NCBI GenBank assembly: GCA_005881295.1
Contig: VBHS01000211.1
Location: 1-6,237, forward strand
Direction: 5' to 3'
DNA from: Chloroflexota bacterium
GTDB taxonomy: Bacteria; Chloroflexota; Ktedonobacteria; Ktedonobacterales; Ktedonobacteraceae
Length of the DNA: 6,237 nt
A program made the translations under genes and the position numbers. The notes beneath the pieces were generated by a model. That model was not told where the DNA came from. It saw only the letters and a list, made by a program, of their open reading frames with translations, and did not search any database. The stretch's first letter is position 1; every line of letters starts with the position of its first letter. Below are positions 1 through 5,310 of this stretch, in pieces.

Positions 1-480
1 ATCGATTTGTCCCGCGCGCAGCAGTTTGCCATGGCGCATGAAAACTTCACGTGCTGCGGTGGCATCACGTAATGCCTCGCTCGTACGATTCAGTTGCAGG
101 CACGCGCTGATTCTTCCTATGCGGGTGCGCGCCCAGCCAACTTCATCCCCTACCTCTTTGAATTCCTCCCCGGAGGCATCGAAAAATGGCAGTGCGTCCT
201 CGTCGCGATCCATACGCCGTAAGGCATCACCGCGAGCCATTAGACCCAGGGCGTGATATGCTTTGTTGTTTCTTAGATCACCAATAGTAAGGATATAACC
301 GGCCAGCACAAAAGATAGCTGCGCATTATTATTCCACTGGCGGTCTGCTTCGCGTTTGATGAGTTCAACCAGGAGAGCAATAGAGGAGTTGTCAAAAGTA
401 TGCATGCAAGTTTGCAGCAGTTGCCACCCTTCTCTCTCGTTCTTGAGTAGAAGTTCGGCCAGCAATTCTTGAGGTGTCAT
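1..480 (-). CDS. TPR-repeat protein, N-terminal part (3' end beyond the left edge); possible CHAT-type effector
   Basis: The frame is open from the ATG at 480-478 to base 1, giving 160 residues without a stop, so only the N-terminus is present. An in-frame TGA lies about 60 bases upstream of the ATG, and a weak GGAAA precedes it. The N-terminus is an alpha-helical region opening with MTPQELLAELLL. TPR-like helix pairs follow: residues about 76-110 (ALGLMARGDALRRM, then ALPFFD, then GDEVGWA) and about 116-150 (ARTRIGRISACLQL, then SEALRDATAA), with a third starting at the edge. This pattern of a non-TPR helical cap followed by TPRs with a GD...GWARTRIG linker is typical of large TPR proteins that often end in a CHAT (caspase-like) domain. 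No CHAT domain is visible here, so that part is inference. It lies downstream of the zinc-finger and sigma-like genes on the same strand, which suggests it belongs to the same regulatory module. TPR identity is confident; function is unknown. Confidence 0.8.
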   Translation of the reverse strand, partial: MTPQELLAELLLKNEREGWQLLQTCMHTFDNSSIALLVELIKREADRQWNNNAQLSFVLAGYILTIGDLRNNKAYHALGLMARGDALRRMDRDEDALPFFDASGEEFKEVGDEVGWARTRIGRISACLQLNRTSEALRDATAAREVFMRHGKLLRAGQID

Positions 481-696
481 AGTGGTCAAGTTTCCGACAA
501 TTGCAAACGTACAGCATTTTAGCGGGCCTATCGTTCATTGCCAGCCGGGCGGCTCTCGCGGTCGCCCGTACCTTTCTAGTTACCCGCCTGCTTCCATAGC
601 TTTAGACATATTTAACACATCATACATCACAATGAGTTACTATGACACACCCTGTGCGTTTAACATAGCAAGATAGATAGAATACTGATCACCATA
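481..696. other. Intergenic spacer between the zf-HC2 and TPR genes
   Basis: This 216-base spacer contains no recognised gene or confident promoter. A GC-rich hairpin (GGGCGGC at 547-553 with GTCGCCC at 561-567) lies in it but has no following T-run. The TPR gene could be read through from the zf-HC2 gene or have its own unrecognised promoter. Confidence 0.5.
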
Positions 697-1539
697 TCAA
701 TCTTGCAGAGTAACCGGCAGTTGATCGACTACGATGGTACTCCAGGGAAACTGCAATTCCAATGCGTATGTCGCAGGAGCAATCGATGAGAAGACAAAGT
801 TACCCAATTCATCGATATGTTGCGTAAACGGCATAGCGGCATGAGACACATCGACATCCTGTGGTATCAGTTGTACCTGCGTTCCCTGCAGCGACTGCAA
901 AGCTTCATGCTGGCGGGTAACAAAGCCTATCAATTGTAAAGTGTCTCTACGACTTGCTTCTCGTTCCACCTGGATTGAGATACTGACATCTTCCGCGCTA
1001 TAGCTGCGCGGCCAAAGCCCTACCTGTGTTGTATCACGCTGATAGGCCAGGCGTGGTTGCGGTGGCAAAAGGGTCGCGATGATTCTCCGCACGCCTGCAT
1101 TAGCAGTATTCTGCAGGTGATCAAGGACACTTTTAGCACTCGGCACAGAACTATGATTATTATTTGGGGAGGAGGTTTGAACAGGTATACCTGGAACGGC
1201 AACAGGTTCAGTGCGCGCCTGGTCGTTCTCAAGAAATCCTGCCAGTGTTGCCACCTCAGCCGAGCAAAGCGAGCACAGACTCAGATGGTTATCAACTGCG
1301 GCAGTAAGTTCTTTACTTAGCATTCCCAGCTGGTATTCACCGAGCACGTGGCTAGGTGGACAATCAAACCTGAAAAGTTTGCTTGTTAGCACAAGTTCTA
1401 TTCGTTCATAGTCTGCTAGCTGAGCTGCGCAGCGTTGACAACGCGCAATATGCTGCTCAACGAACGGGCGTACCTTTTCTCCCGCGAGATACGCTAACAG
1501 TTCTTCATCACGAATAGCACCGGGTTCACTACACTCCAT
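697..1539 (-). CDS. Tandem zf-HC2 (anti-sigma-like) protein with C-terminal carboxypeptidase-regulatory-like beta domain
   Basis: This 280-residue protein has two zinc-finger units of the zf-HC2 anti-sigma type. The first has Cys3, then HIARCQRC at 30-37 (H-x3-C-x2-C). The second has CPPSH at 60-64, then HLSLCSLC at 85-92. A low-complexity linker (about 105-135) leads to a C-terminal region (about 185-280) with a beta-sandwich pattern: QLIGFVTR, GTQVQLI, then DELGNFVFSSIAP and YALEL. This resembles carboxypeptidase-regulatory-like domains. There is no membrane segment, unlike many anti-sigma factors, so it should be cytoplasmic. The frame is open to an ATG at 1629, giving 310 residues, but that ATG has no ribosome binding site. 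The ATG at 1539 has AAAGGA seven bases upstream and places the first Cys where the family has it, so it was chosen. The probable partner is the sigma-like factor encoded upstream. Sigma binding is inferred from the family, not shown. Confidence 0.85.
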   Translation of the reverse strand: MECSEPGAIRDEELLAYLAGEKVRPFVEQHIARCQRCAAQLADYERIELVLTSKLFRFDCPPSHVLGEYQLGMLSKELTAAVDNHLSLCSLCSAEVATLAGFLENDQARTEPVAVPGIPVQTSSPNNNHSSVPSAKSVLDHLQNTANAGVRRIIATLLPPQPRLAYQRDTTQVGLWPRSYSAEDVSISIQVEREASRRDTLQLIGFVTRQHEALQSLQGTQVQLIPQDVDVSHAAMPFTQHIDELGNFVFSSIAPATYALELQFPWSTIVVDQLPVTLQD

Positions 1540-1546
1540 GAGCGTT

Positions 1547-1552
1547 TCCTTT
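1547..1552 (-). promoter_or_regulatory. Shine-Dalgarno site deciding the zf-HC2 gene start
   Basis: AAAGGA on the minus strand lies seven bases before the ATG at 1539-1537. The longer in-frame start at 1629 has no comparable site, so this one favours the 280-residue form. Confidence 0.6.
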
Positions 1553-1631
1553 AGATCACATAGGATACAGGTCCAAAGATCCTGAGATGCAGCAAGCACA
1601 TGTAATAAGAATGGGTATGACGAACTCATAC

Positions 1632-1659
1632 TTTATATACGTATTCTGTTTACTGTCGC
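1632..1659 (-). promoter_or_regulatory. Weak promoter candidate for the zf-HC2 gene
   Basis: On the minus strand, GCGACA (1659-1654) and TATAAA (1637-1632) are separated by 16 bases. The -10 matches 5 of 6 consensus positions and the -35 matches 4 of 6. The predicted RNA would begin at or past the ATG at 1629, which is consistent with translation from 1539. Such matches are common in AT-rich DNA. Confidence 0.25.
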
Positions 1660-1926
1660 TGCATCAAATGACCGGGTACCTGCCGAGTGACATACGGTTT
1701 GGCCAGCATTCTTGCGTTGCTATGCAAAAGCAATAGCTCACTTTACGCCATATGACACTACATAACCAACAAGGCTAAGAGTAGATATCTGTGCAATATG
1801 TGAATGACTCTCCCCAGTGCCACCGGCATATTGCTCTCTACCAGGAATGTTCTTGTCCTCTTTACACCAATAAACGAAGTTCAATCCTTTTTTTGCATTT
1901 CACTCCAGGGCACGTAATGTCTTGAC

Positions 1927-2709
1927 TCAGGGATGTTGATGTTTGAAGAGCAATTGTAAACGACGATTACGGCGTAAACGCTCCAAAACATTGCGTTTGA
2001 TACGATAGACATCATCCACGGTAGGAAAGAGCTTGCGATTCTGGCTACTTATCTCACTCGGTTTCATACCATGAATATAGGCAAGATAGATCAATACGCG
2101 CTCATCTTCGCCATTAAGTTCCTCTTGAATGACCTGCCACAGGCCCTGAGCGGAAATATTTGAAACAACATCGTCAGCAGGATCATCAGAGGCCGGTTCG
2201 TGCTCTATTAACTCCAATGTCTCCTCATATTGTCGAGACTGCCGCGAGCGCACCTCGTCAGCCACGACACTGTGCACGCACATCTTGAGATATTTCAAAA
2301 TAGCGGCCAGCGAGTCGAAGTTCTCCATTTTAGCGGGAGAAAGCGCCTGAGAGAATTTGGCAAAGGCGGCATTGACGAGCGGAGCACTGCCATCCTGCCC
2401 TAAAATAGGTGCAGCGCTCTGATGTTGTGTTACCCAGGTCAACACGAGCGGCGCATACTGCTGGTATATGCAGGCCCAGGCATCATCATCTCGTTGTACA
2501 ATGGCACGGCGAAATAATTCCAGGCAATAGCGATCATTGGAAACATTCTGCCGCAAGAATTTATTTGTCTCATCAGAGCAACAACGAGCCAGTTCATTAA
2601 TTGAATATAGCTGGAGAGTTCCCCGTTGTGAATCCTCCTGCGCGCTATCACCCTGCCCCCCCCGGCCAGGCTGTGGGCCTGTTGATTGAGGACGGTTTCG
2701 AGGCTCCAT
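1927..2709 (-). CDS. Sigma-70-family-like RNA polymerase factor
   Basis: This 260-residue protein, with the start taken at 2709, has the layout of a diverged sigma factor. Residues 1-40 are Gly/Gln/Ser-rich and disordered. Residues 61-95 (CLELFRRAIVQRDDDAW, then QQYAPLVLTWV) resemble the start of region 2. Residues 131-156 (SLAAILKYLKMCVHSVVADE then VRSR) resemble the helix ending region 2. An acidic linker (about 162-183) follows. Residues 191-250 resemble region 4, with EDERVLIYLAYIHGMKPSEI, then the recognition-like segment VDDVYRIKRNVLERLRRN. The frame is open to a GTG at 2793, but an extended -10 promoter inside that stretch would begin RNA near 2760. The ATG at 2709 has AGGGAG nine bases upstream; an ATG at 2745 is the alternative. 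The closest relative in view is the partial gene at the right edge. The zf-HC2 gene downstream is the likely regulator. A DNA-binding role is inferred from the family. Confidence 0.8.
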   Translation of the reverse strand: MEPRNRPQSTGPQPGRGGQGDSAQEDSQRGTLQLYSINELARCCSDETNKFLRQNVSNDRYCLELFRRAIVQRDDDAWACIYQQYAPLVLTWVTQHQSAAPILGQDGSAPLVNAAFAKFSQALSPAKMENFDSLAAILKYLKMCVHSVVADEVRSRQSRQYEETLELIEHEPASDDPADDVVSNISAQGLWQVIQEELNGEDERVLIYLAYIHGMKPSEISSQNRKLFPTVDDVYRIKRNVLERLRRNRRLQLLFKHQHP

Positions 2710-2718
2710 CGACAATAG

Positions 2719-2724
2719 CTCCCT
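2719..2724 (-). promoter_or_regulatory. Shine-Dalgarno site supporting the sigma-like gene start at 2709
   Basis: AGGGAG on the minus strand sits nine bases before the ATG at 2709-2707. The alternative ATG at 2745 has only GAGAAA directly before it, and the GTG at 2793 has nothing. Confidence 0.5.
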
Positions 2725-2766
2725 GCTTCCAGTATGATTACTCATTTTCTCGACCGACGCCCATGA

Positions 2767-2795
2767 AGTATAGCATGGGATACACAAGCGCACAA
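2767..2795 (-). promoter_or_regulatory. Extended -10 promoter for the sigma-like gene
   Basis: On the minus strand, TTGTGC (2795-2790) is followed after exactly 17 bases by TATACT (2772-2767). A TG one base upstream of the hexamer gives the extended -10 form TGCTATACT. The -10 matches 5 of 6 positions; the -35 is weak at 3 of 6, which an extended -10 can tolerate. Transcription would start near 2760, leaving a leader of about 50 bases before the ATG at 2709. Confidence 0.5.
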
Positions 2796-2823
2796 GTTCT
2801 AAGATGATTACTCGTATAATAAC

Positions 2824-2839
2824 ACAGTTTTTATACTGT
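2824..2839. repeat. Inverted repeat ACAGT-N6-ACTGT, operator candidate
   Basis: A perfect 5-base inverted repeat with a 6-base AT spacer lies about 30-45 bases upstream of the predicted -35 of the sigma-like gene. ACAGTTT also occurs at 3145 and 3164, near the opposite promoter. A shared dimeric regulator is possible, but the arms are short. Confidence 0.35.
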
Positions 2840-2929
2840 ACTGCACGGTCGAAGAGGGTGAAAAGTATCCTGTACTACCAAAAAGTACTCCTTTTTTGGA
2901 TCTCTTTCTTTGCAGTTTTTGGTTATTGT

Positions 2930-3025
2930 CAGCTCAATAGAACTTTGTCTACTACATCTTGTGTTTGAAGCTCATCTCTTGCCACAACATGTAGTAGGCA
3001 ATTAAAAAGTGCAAAGATAGAGCTG
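2930..3025. repeat. Long imperfect inverted repeat (96-nt hairpin)
   Basis: The core arms are 15 bases each: CTACTACATCTTGTG at 2949-2963 and CACAACATGTAGTAG at 2983-2997. They pair at 14 of 15 positions around a 19-base loop. Outside them, CTTTG (2943-2947) pairs with CAAAG (3012-3016) and CAGCTC (2930-2935) pairs with GAGCTG (3020-3025), through an asymmetric internal loop. There is no T-run on either side, so it is not an ordinary terminator. It could be a structured RNA, a regulatory site or a decayed miniature mobile element. Confidence 0.6.
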
Positions 3026-3084
3026 GATAATCATGGCACGACATGACACATAATCAGCCATCATACCAAAAAGGCATAGCATTT

Positions 3085-3113
3085 TTGTAAGAGGGTATAT
3101 TTTGTGATATCAT
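3085..3113 (+). promoter_or_regulatory. Promoter candidate for the plus-strand unit
   Basis: TTGTAA (3085-3090) and TATCAT (3108-3113) are separated by 17 bases. A TG directly upstream of the -10 (TGATATCAT) gives an extended -10. RNA would start near 3120, leaving about 90 bases before the ATG at 3209 and about 300 before the GTG at 3418. Confidence 0.45.
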
Positions 3114-3143
3114 CAGATAACTTGTGTACAACTGAACCATAAT

Positions 3144-3170
3144 TACAGTTTAAATAGCTTTGTACAGTTT
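3144..3170 (+). repeat. Direct repeat of TACAGTTT, 19-base period
   Basis: TACAGTTT occurs at 3144-3151 and 3163-3170, just downstream of the predicted transcription start. The 19-base offset is close to two helical turns, as for tandem operator half-sites, but two 8-mers in AT-rich DNA are weak evidence. Confidence 0.25.
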
Positions 3171-3172
3171 CT

Positions 3173-3178
3173 AAGGAG
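3173..3178 (+). promoter_or_regulatory. Strong Shine-Dalgarno sequence without a matching start codon
   Basis: AAGGAG is an excellent ribosome binding site, but no ATG, GTG or TTG lies at normal distance; only ATC and ATA do. The next ATG is at 3209, which has its own GGAG at 3195-3198. It may load ribosomes onto the leader, or mark a gene whose start has been mutated. Confidence 0.35.
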
Positions 3179-3208
3179 AACCCCATCATACGACGGAGTA
3201 GTACATTC

Positions 3209-3292
3209 ATGCCACATCAGCGGGCCCCTGTCTCTTTGCGTTTACTCCGACGACTTCTGCTGAAACGACAGCACCGACCCGCGGTCCCATAA
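3209..3292 (+). CDS. Possible 27-residue basic leader peptide, or broken 5' end of the next gene
   Basis: The ATG at 3209 with GGAG ten bases upstream opens a 27-codon frame ending in TAA at 3290-3292. The peptide is rich in Arg and Leu (for example LRLLRRLLLKRQHR). The same bases in the frame of the next gene are also open and read as a Thr/Pro/Ala-rich segment. This could be a translated leader, the true start of the following gene joined by a frameshift, or chance. I recognise no family. Confidence 0.25.
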   Translation: MPHQRAPVSLRLLRRLLLKRQHRPAVP

Positions 3293-3417
3293 CCGGTAAA
3301 TTATCAAATACAACTGGAGGTCTGACAGCACTAAAGCCAGCACCCAGAGACCAGTGGAAATCATCACAAAACGGGAACGTAGGCGGCGGGGTAAATCATT
3401 GGAAAGAACATTCACCT

Positions 3418-3642
3418 GTGAGACTCGAGCCCTGGGGCACCATACCAAACCGCACCAGGCAAATTGAGGAGACGCTGCATATGATCGATCAAATAGGGCT
3501 TTCCCGCGCCCACCGGCATTTGTTTTTGTTAATAGATGGTTATCGTGGTATCCAGGAGTTAGTGCGCTTGATGGGTCGTGAACAGGATGAAGTACAGCGA
3601 TTACTCAATGATTTAGAACTGGCTGGCCTCATCCAACGATAG
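3418..3642 (+). CDS. Small winged-helix-like protein, uncharacterised
   Basis: From the GTG at 3418 the protein has 74 residues. Residues 24-74 form a compact helical domain with an RHLFLLIDG motif followed by IQELVRLMGREQDEVQRLL and ending LELAGLIQR. This LIDG, then ELxxLxG, then EVxxxLxxLxxxGLI pattern occurs in small winged-helix-like domains that accompany bacterial signalling proteins. DNA or protein binding cannot be decided. The start is uncertain. The ATG at 3481 has a strong GAGGAG nine bases upstream and would give 53 residues, just the domain. The frame is also open upstream to 3202 without a standard start, and reads as a Thr/Pro/Gly-rich linker. The stop lies 25 bases before the Cache sensor gene, so the two are very probably one operon and may function together. 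No catalytic residues are seen. Confidence 0.6.
   Translation: MRLEPWGTIPNRTRQIEETLHMIDQIGLSRAHRHLFLLIDGYRGIQELVRLMGREQDEVQRLLNDLELAGLIQR
3466..3471 (+). promoter_or_regulatory. Strong internal Shine-Dalgarno site before the ATG at 3481
   Basis: GAGGAG lies nine bases before ATG 3481 in the frame of the small winged-helix-like gene. It either marks the true start or allows a short second product. It also encodes two Glu residues in the longer reading, so it may be coincidental. Confidence 0.4.
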
Positions 3643-3667
3643 TAGAACTACAAAGGATGGATAGCTC

Positions 3668-5170
3668 ATGTATCAAGAACCAGATTTCAAGCAACATCGC
3701 AGGGGACGGCTCTCGCTGTCGGTTCGCGTATCATTACTACTGATGCTGGCAGCCCTATTGCCGCTAGTCATTGTCGTTGCCAGTAGCGAACTACTGGCAC
3801 GTCCAGCTCTCACTTCCCAGGCAAATACCGTAATGGCAAATGATGCCAGGTCCAGGACACAGTTAATTGACACCTATTTGACCGAACGATCGCTGGATGC
3901 TGCGACACTGACCCAGGTTCCTTCATTACAAACTTTTATGGCTTCTCCCCCCGGAAACCAGGACCTCGCCACTCATGCTATCTATGCACTGGTCGCCGGC
4001 AGTTATCGTGACCATCGCTACATAAACTGGTCTCTCTTTGATCCGCAGGGAAAAATTCGCCTGTATTATCCTGCTCCTCCTCAAGCCCACGGGCAATTTA
4101 TGGTGCCACCAGCGTACCTGAAGGCAGTAACATCTGGTAAGTCACTGATCTCAGCGGTCTATTACGATCCTAAAATCAAAAAGGCTTCGGTTGATATTTA
4201 CAGTCCCGTAATCGTTGCCGCGCAAAAAAAATTGCTGGGCTTCGTACGCGCTTCCTTGCTTATCGATTACATTTGGGATATCGTGGGTAATGACCGCGGG
4301 GCAAATGGCACTGGAAGTTATGCCTTCATCCTCGATGAGAATGGAGTTCGCATAGCCGACACAGAGCCTTCGCGTCTTTTCTCGGCAATTTCACCGGTTT
4401 CACCGCAGGCACAGTCACTGATTTCGGGCGAAAAACGCTTTGGCACGCAGCAACCAGTCCCGGTTATTGCTGATGAGACCCTTGCGCAAACCCAGGCAGG
4501 TGACAATCAACCACAAACATTTCAAATGACGCCTGCGCAGCAAAGCGAGACGTTTCAAGTGGTCCGGCAAAACTCGAAAATTGTTCCCTGGACCTACTTC
4601 GTCCTCAGTCCGGTCAGCACCGTGACGGCAGTAGCTAACCAGCAGTTGTTCATTACCATTGGTATTGCCGCTGCCGTGCTGGTGATCGCCGCGCTCGTTG
4701 GAGTAGGCGTTGGGCGACGCATCACACGTCCTATCCTGAAATCTGTCGAGTACCTGCGCGGTAATAGTGAGGCCCTGAAAATACTGGCAACCAGGCAGCA
4801 GAGCGCAGCCACCGAACAGACGTGGGTTGTAGATTCATCGCAGGTAGGTCTAAAGTCCGTTCAATATTATACTGACGCCACCAGGGTTGCAGCACACCGC
4901 ATGAACGACTATGGCACAGAATTAGCCAATCACTGGCATCAACTTGACGAACGCACGGCTAAAGAGGCTTTGACACAGATGACCAGAACGGCACAGTATA
5001 TCGAAAATGCGGCGCAATATCAAACCACCAGTAACCAGAGATTGTCTACAGCGCTCAAAGTGACGACACAGGTTAACGAGCAGTTAGCAACGGGAGCTAC
5101 TTCGGCCACCAAGGCTGCGGCACAATTGGAGCAGGTCGTAAACGAGCTGCGTGATGTCGTTGGAAAGTAA
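3668..5170 (+). CDS. Cache-domain membrane sensor with coiled-coil cytoplasmic tail
   Basis: This 500-residue protein has a basic N-terminus, a first membrane helix (about 21-43, VSLLLMLAALLPLVIVVASS) and a large extracellular region (about 45-325). A second membrane helix (about 327-349, TIGIAAAVLVIAALVGVGVG) is followed by a cytoplasmic tail. The extracellular part fits a Cache domain. A long helix (DARSRTQLIDTYLTERSLD) leads to a PAS-like fold with INWSLFDPQGKIRLYYP (119-135), a YSPVIVAAQKKLLGFVRASL segment (178-197) and SYAFILDENGVRIADT (217-232). GRRITRPI (349-356) is the usual entry to a HAMP domain, but the rest of the HAMP is not recognisable. The tail (about 365-500) is Gln/Thr/Ala-rich and helical, like a chemoreceptor coiled coil, yet lacks the conserved signalling hairpin, and there is no kinase or cyclase domain. 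AAGGA ten bases upstream supports the ATG. A small extracellular ligand is likely; the output partner is unknown and may be the small protein encoded upstream. Confidence 0.85.
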   Translation: MYQEPDFKQHRRGRLSLSVRVSLLLMLAALLPLVIVVASSELLARPALTSQANTVMANDARSRTQLIDTYLTERSLDAATLTQVPSLQTFMASPPGNQDLATHAIYALVAGSYRDHRYINWSLFDPQGKIRLYYPAPPQAHGQFMVPPAYLKAVTSGKSLISAVYYDPKIKKASVDIYSPVIVAAQKKLLGFVRASLLIDYIWDIVGNDRGANGTGSYAFILDENGVRIADTEPSRLFSAISPVSPQAQSLISGEKRFGTQQPVPVIADETLAQTQAGDNQPQTFQMTPAQQSETFQVVRQNSKIVPWTYFVLSPVSTVTAVANQQLFITIGIAAAVLVIAALVGVGVGRRITRPILKSVEYLRGNSEALKILATRQQSAATEQTWVVDSSQVGLKSVQYYTDATRVAAHRMNDYGTELANHWHQLDERTAKEALTQMTRTAQYIENAAQYQTTSNQRLSTALKVTTQVNEQLATGATSATKAAAQLEQVVNELRDVVGK

Positions 5171-5296
5171 CCGCTCAAGGAAACACTACAGTTTCTCGAT
5201 GGCGGCACACGTGGCTTTTACGCCCACCTGGAAGGACTGCAAAACAACTTAACATTACGCGTCGGTGACACGGTCTTCGCCGATGATAGCAAGTGA
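5171..5296 (+). pseudogene. In-frame protein-like extension after the Cache sensor stop codon
   Basis: After the TAA at 5168-5170 the same frame stays open for 41 codons to a TGA at 5294-5296 and looks genuinely protein-like, with LKETLQFLDGGTRGFYAHL followed by LRVGDTVFADDSK. There is no start codon with a ribosome binding site. The GFYAHL...LxVGDTV pattern faintly recalls the core of M23-type peptidase domains, but catalytic residues are not visible. It may be a relic of a downstream gene, a readthrough extension of the sensor, or chance. Confidence 0.25.
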
Positions 5297-5310
5297 ACCC
5301 ACTATAGGCG

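Larger units (their letters stand above)
1540..1926. other. Intergenic region between the sigma-like and zf-HC2 genes
   Basis: This 387-base spacer on the minus-strand side contains no convincing gene. Its end nearest the zf-HC2 gene holds an in-frame 5' extension of that gene (1540-1629), a Shine-Dalgarno site, and a weak promoter candidate at 1632-1659. I see no hairpin followed by a T-run in the minus direction after the sigma gene. The T7 run near 1889 reads as A on that strand, so read-through from the sigma gene is possible. Confidence 0.6.
2796..3084. other. AT-rich divergent intergenic region with several inverted repeats
   Basis: No gene is recognised between the sigma-like gene and the plus-strand unit. 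The stretch is AT-rich and full of short symmetric elements: ACAGT-N6-ACTGT at 2824-2839, CCAAAAA-N8-TTTTTGG at 2878-2899, and a long imperfect hairpin at 2930-3025. It is bounded by a promoter candidate on each side, so operators or a small structured RNA are plausible. Neither is shown. Confidence 0.6.

Noticed and set aside
26..256. Plus-strand 76-codon frame
   Set aside because: It is Arg/Ser-rich and lies antisense to the TPR gene, whose frame is open through the whole 480 bases with clear TPR patterning.
547..567. GC-rich hairpin as a terminator
   Set aside because: There is no T-run on either strand after the stem, and one pair is only a G-U wobble on the plus strand and a mismatch on the minus strand.
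482..676. Plus-strand 64-codon frame in the spacer between the zf-HC2 and TPR genes
   Set aside because: It has no ribosome binding site and no recognisable family, and it lies in a spacer between two minus-strand genes.
2710..2793. Upstream GTG start (2793) for the sigma-like gene
   Set aside because: A well-formed extended -10 promoter lies inside this stretch, the GTG has no ribosome binding site, and a better start exists at 2709.
3242..3448. Minus-strand 68-codon frame with a hydrophobic stretch resembling a membrane helix
   Set aside because: It has no ribosome binding site. It overlaps the start of the plus-strand gene and an open plus-strand frame, and a lone hydrophobic segment is common in antisense frames.
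5171..5310. Intrinsic terminator between the convergent Cache sensor and GlsB-like genes
   Set aside because: I found only short imperfect stems with no T-tract, so no terminator can be supported.
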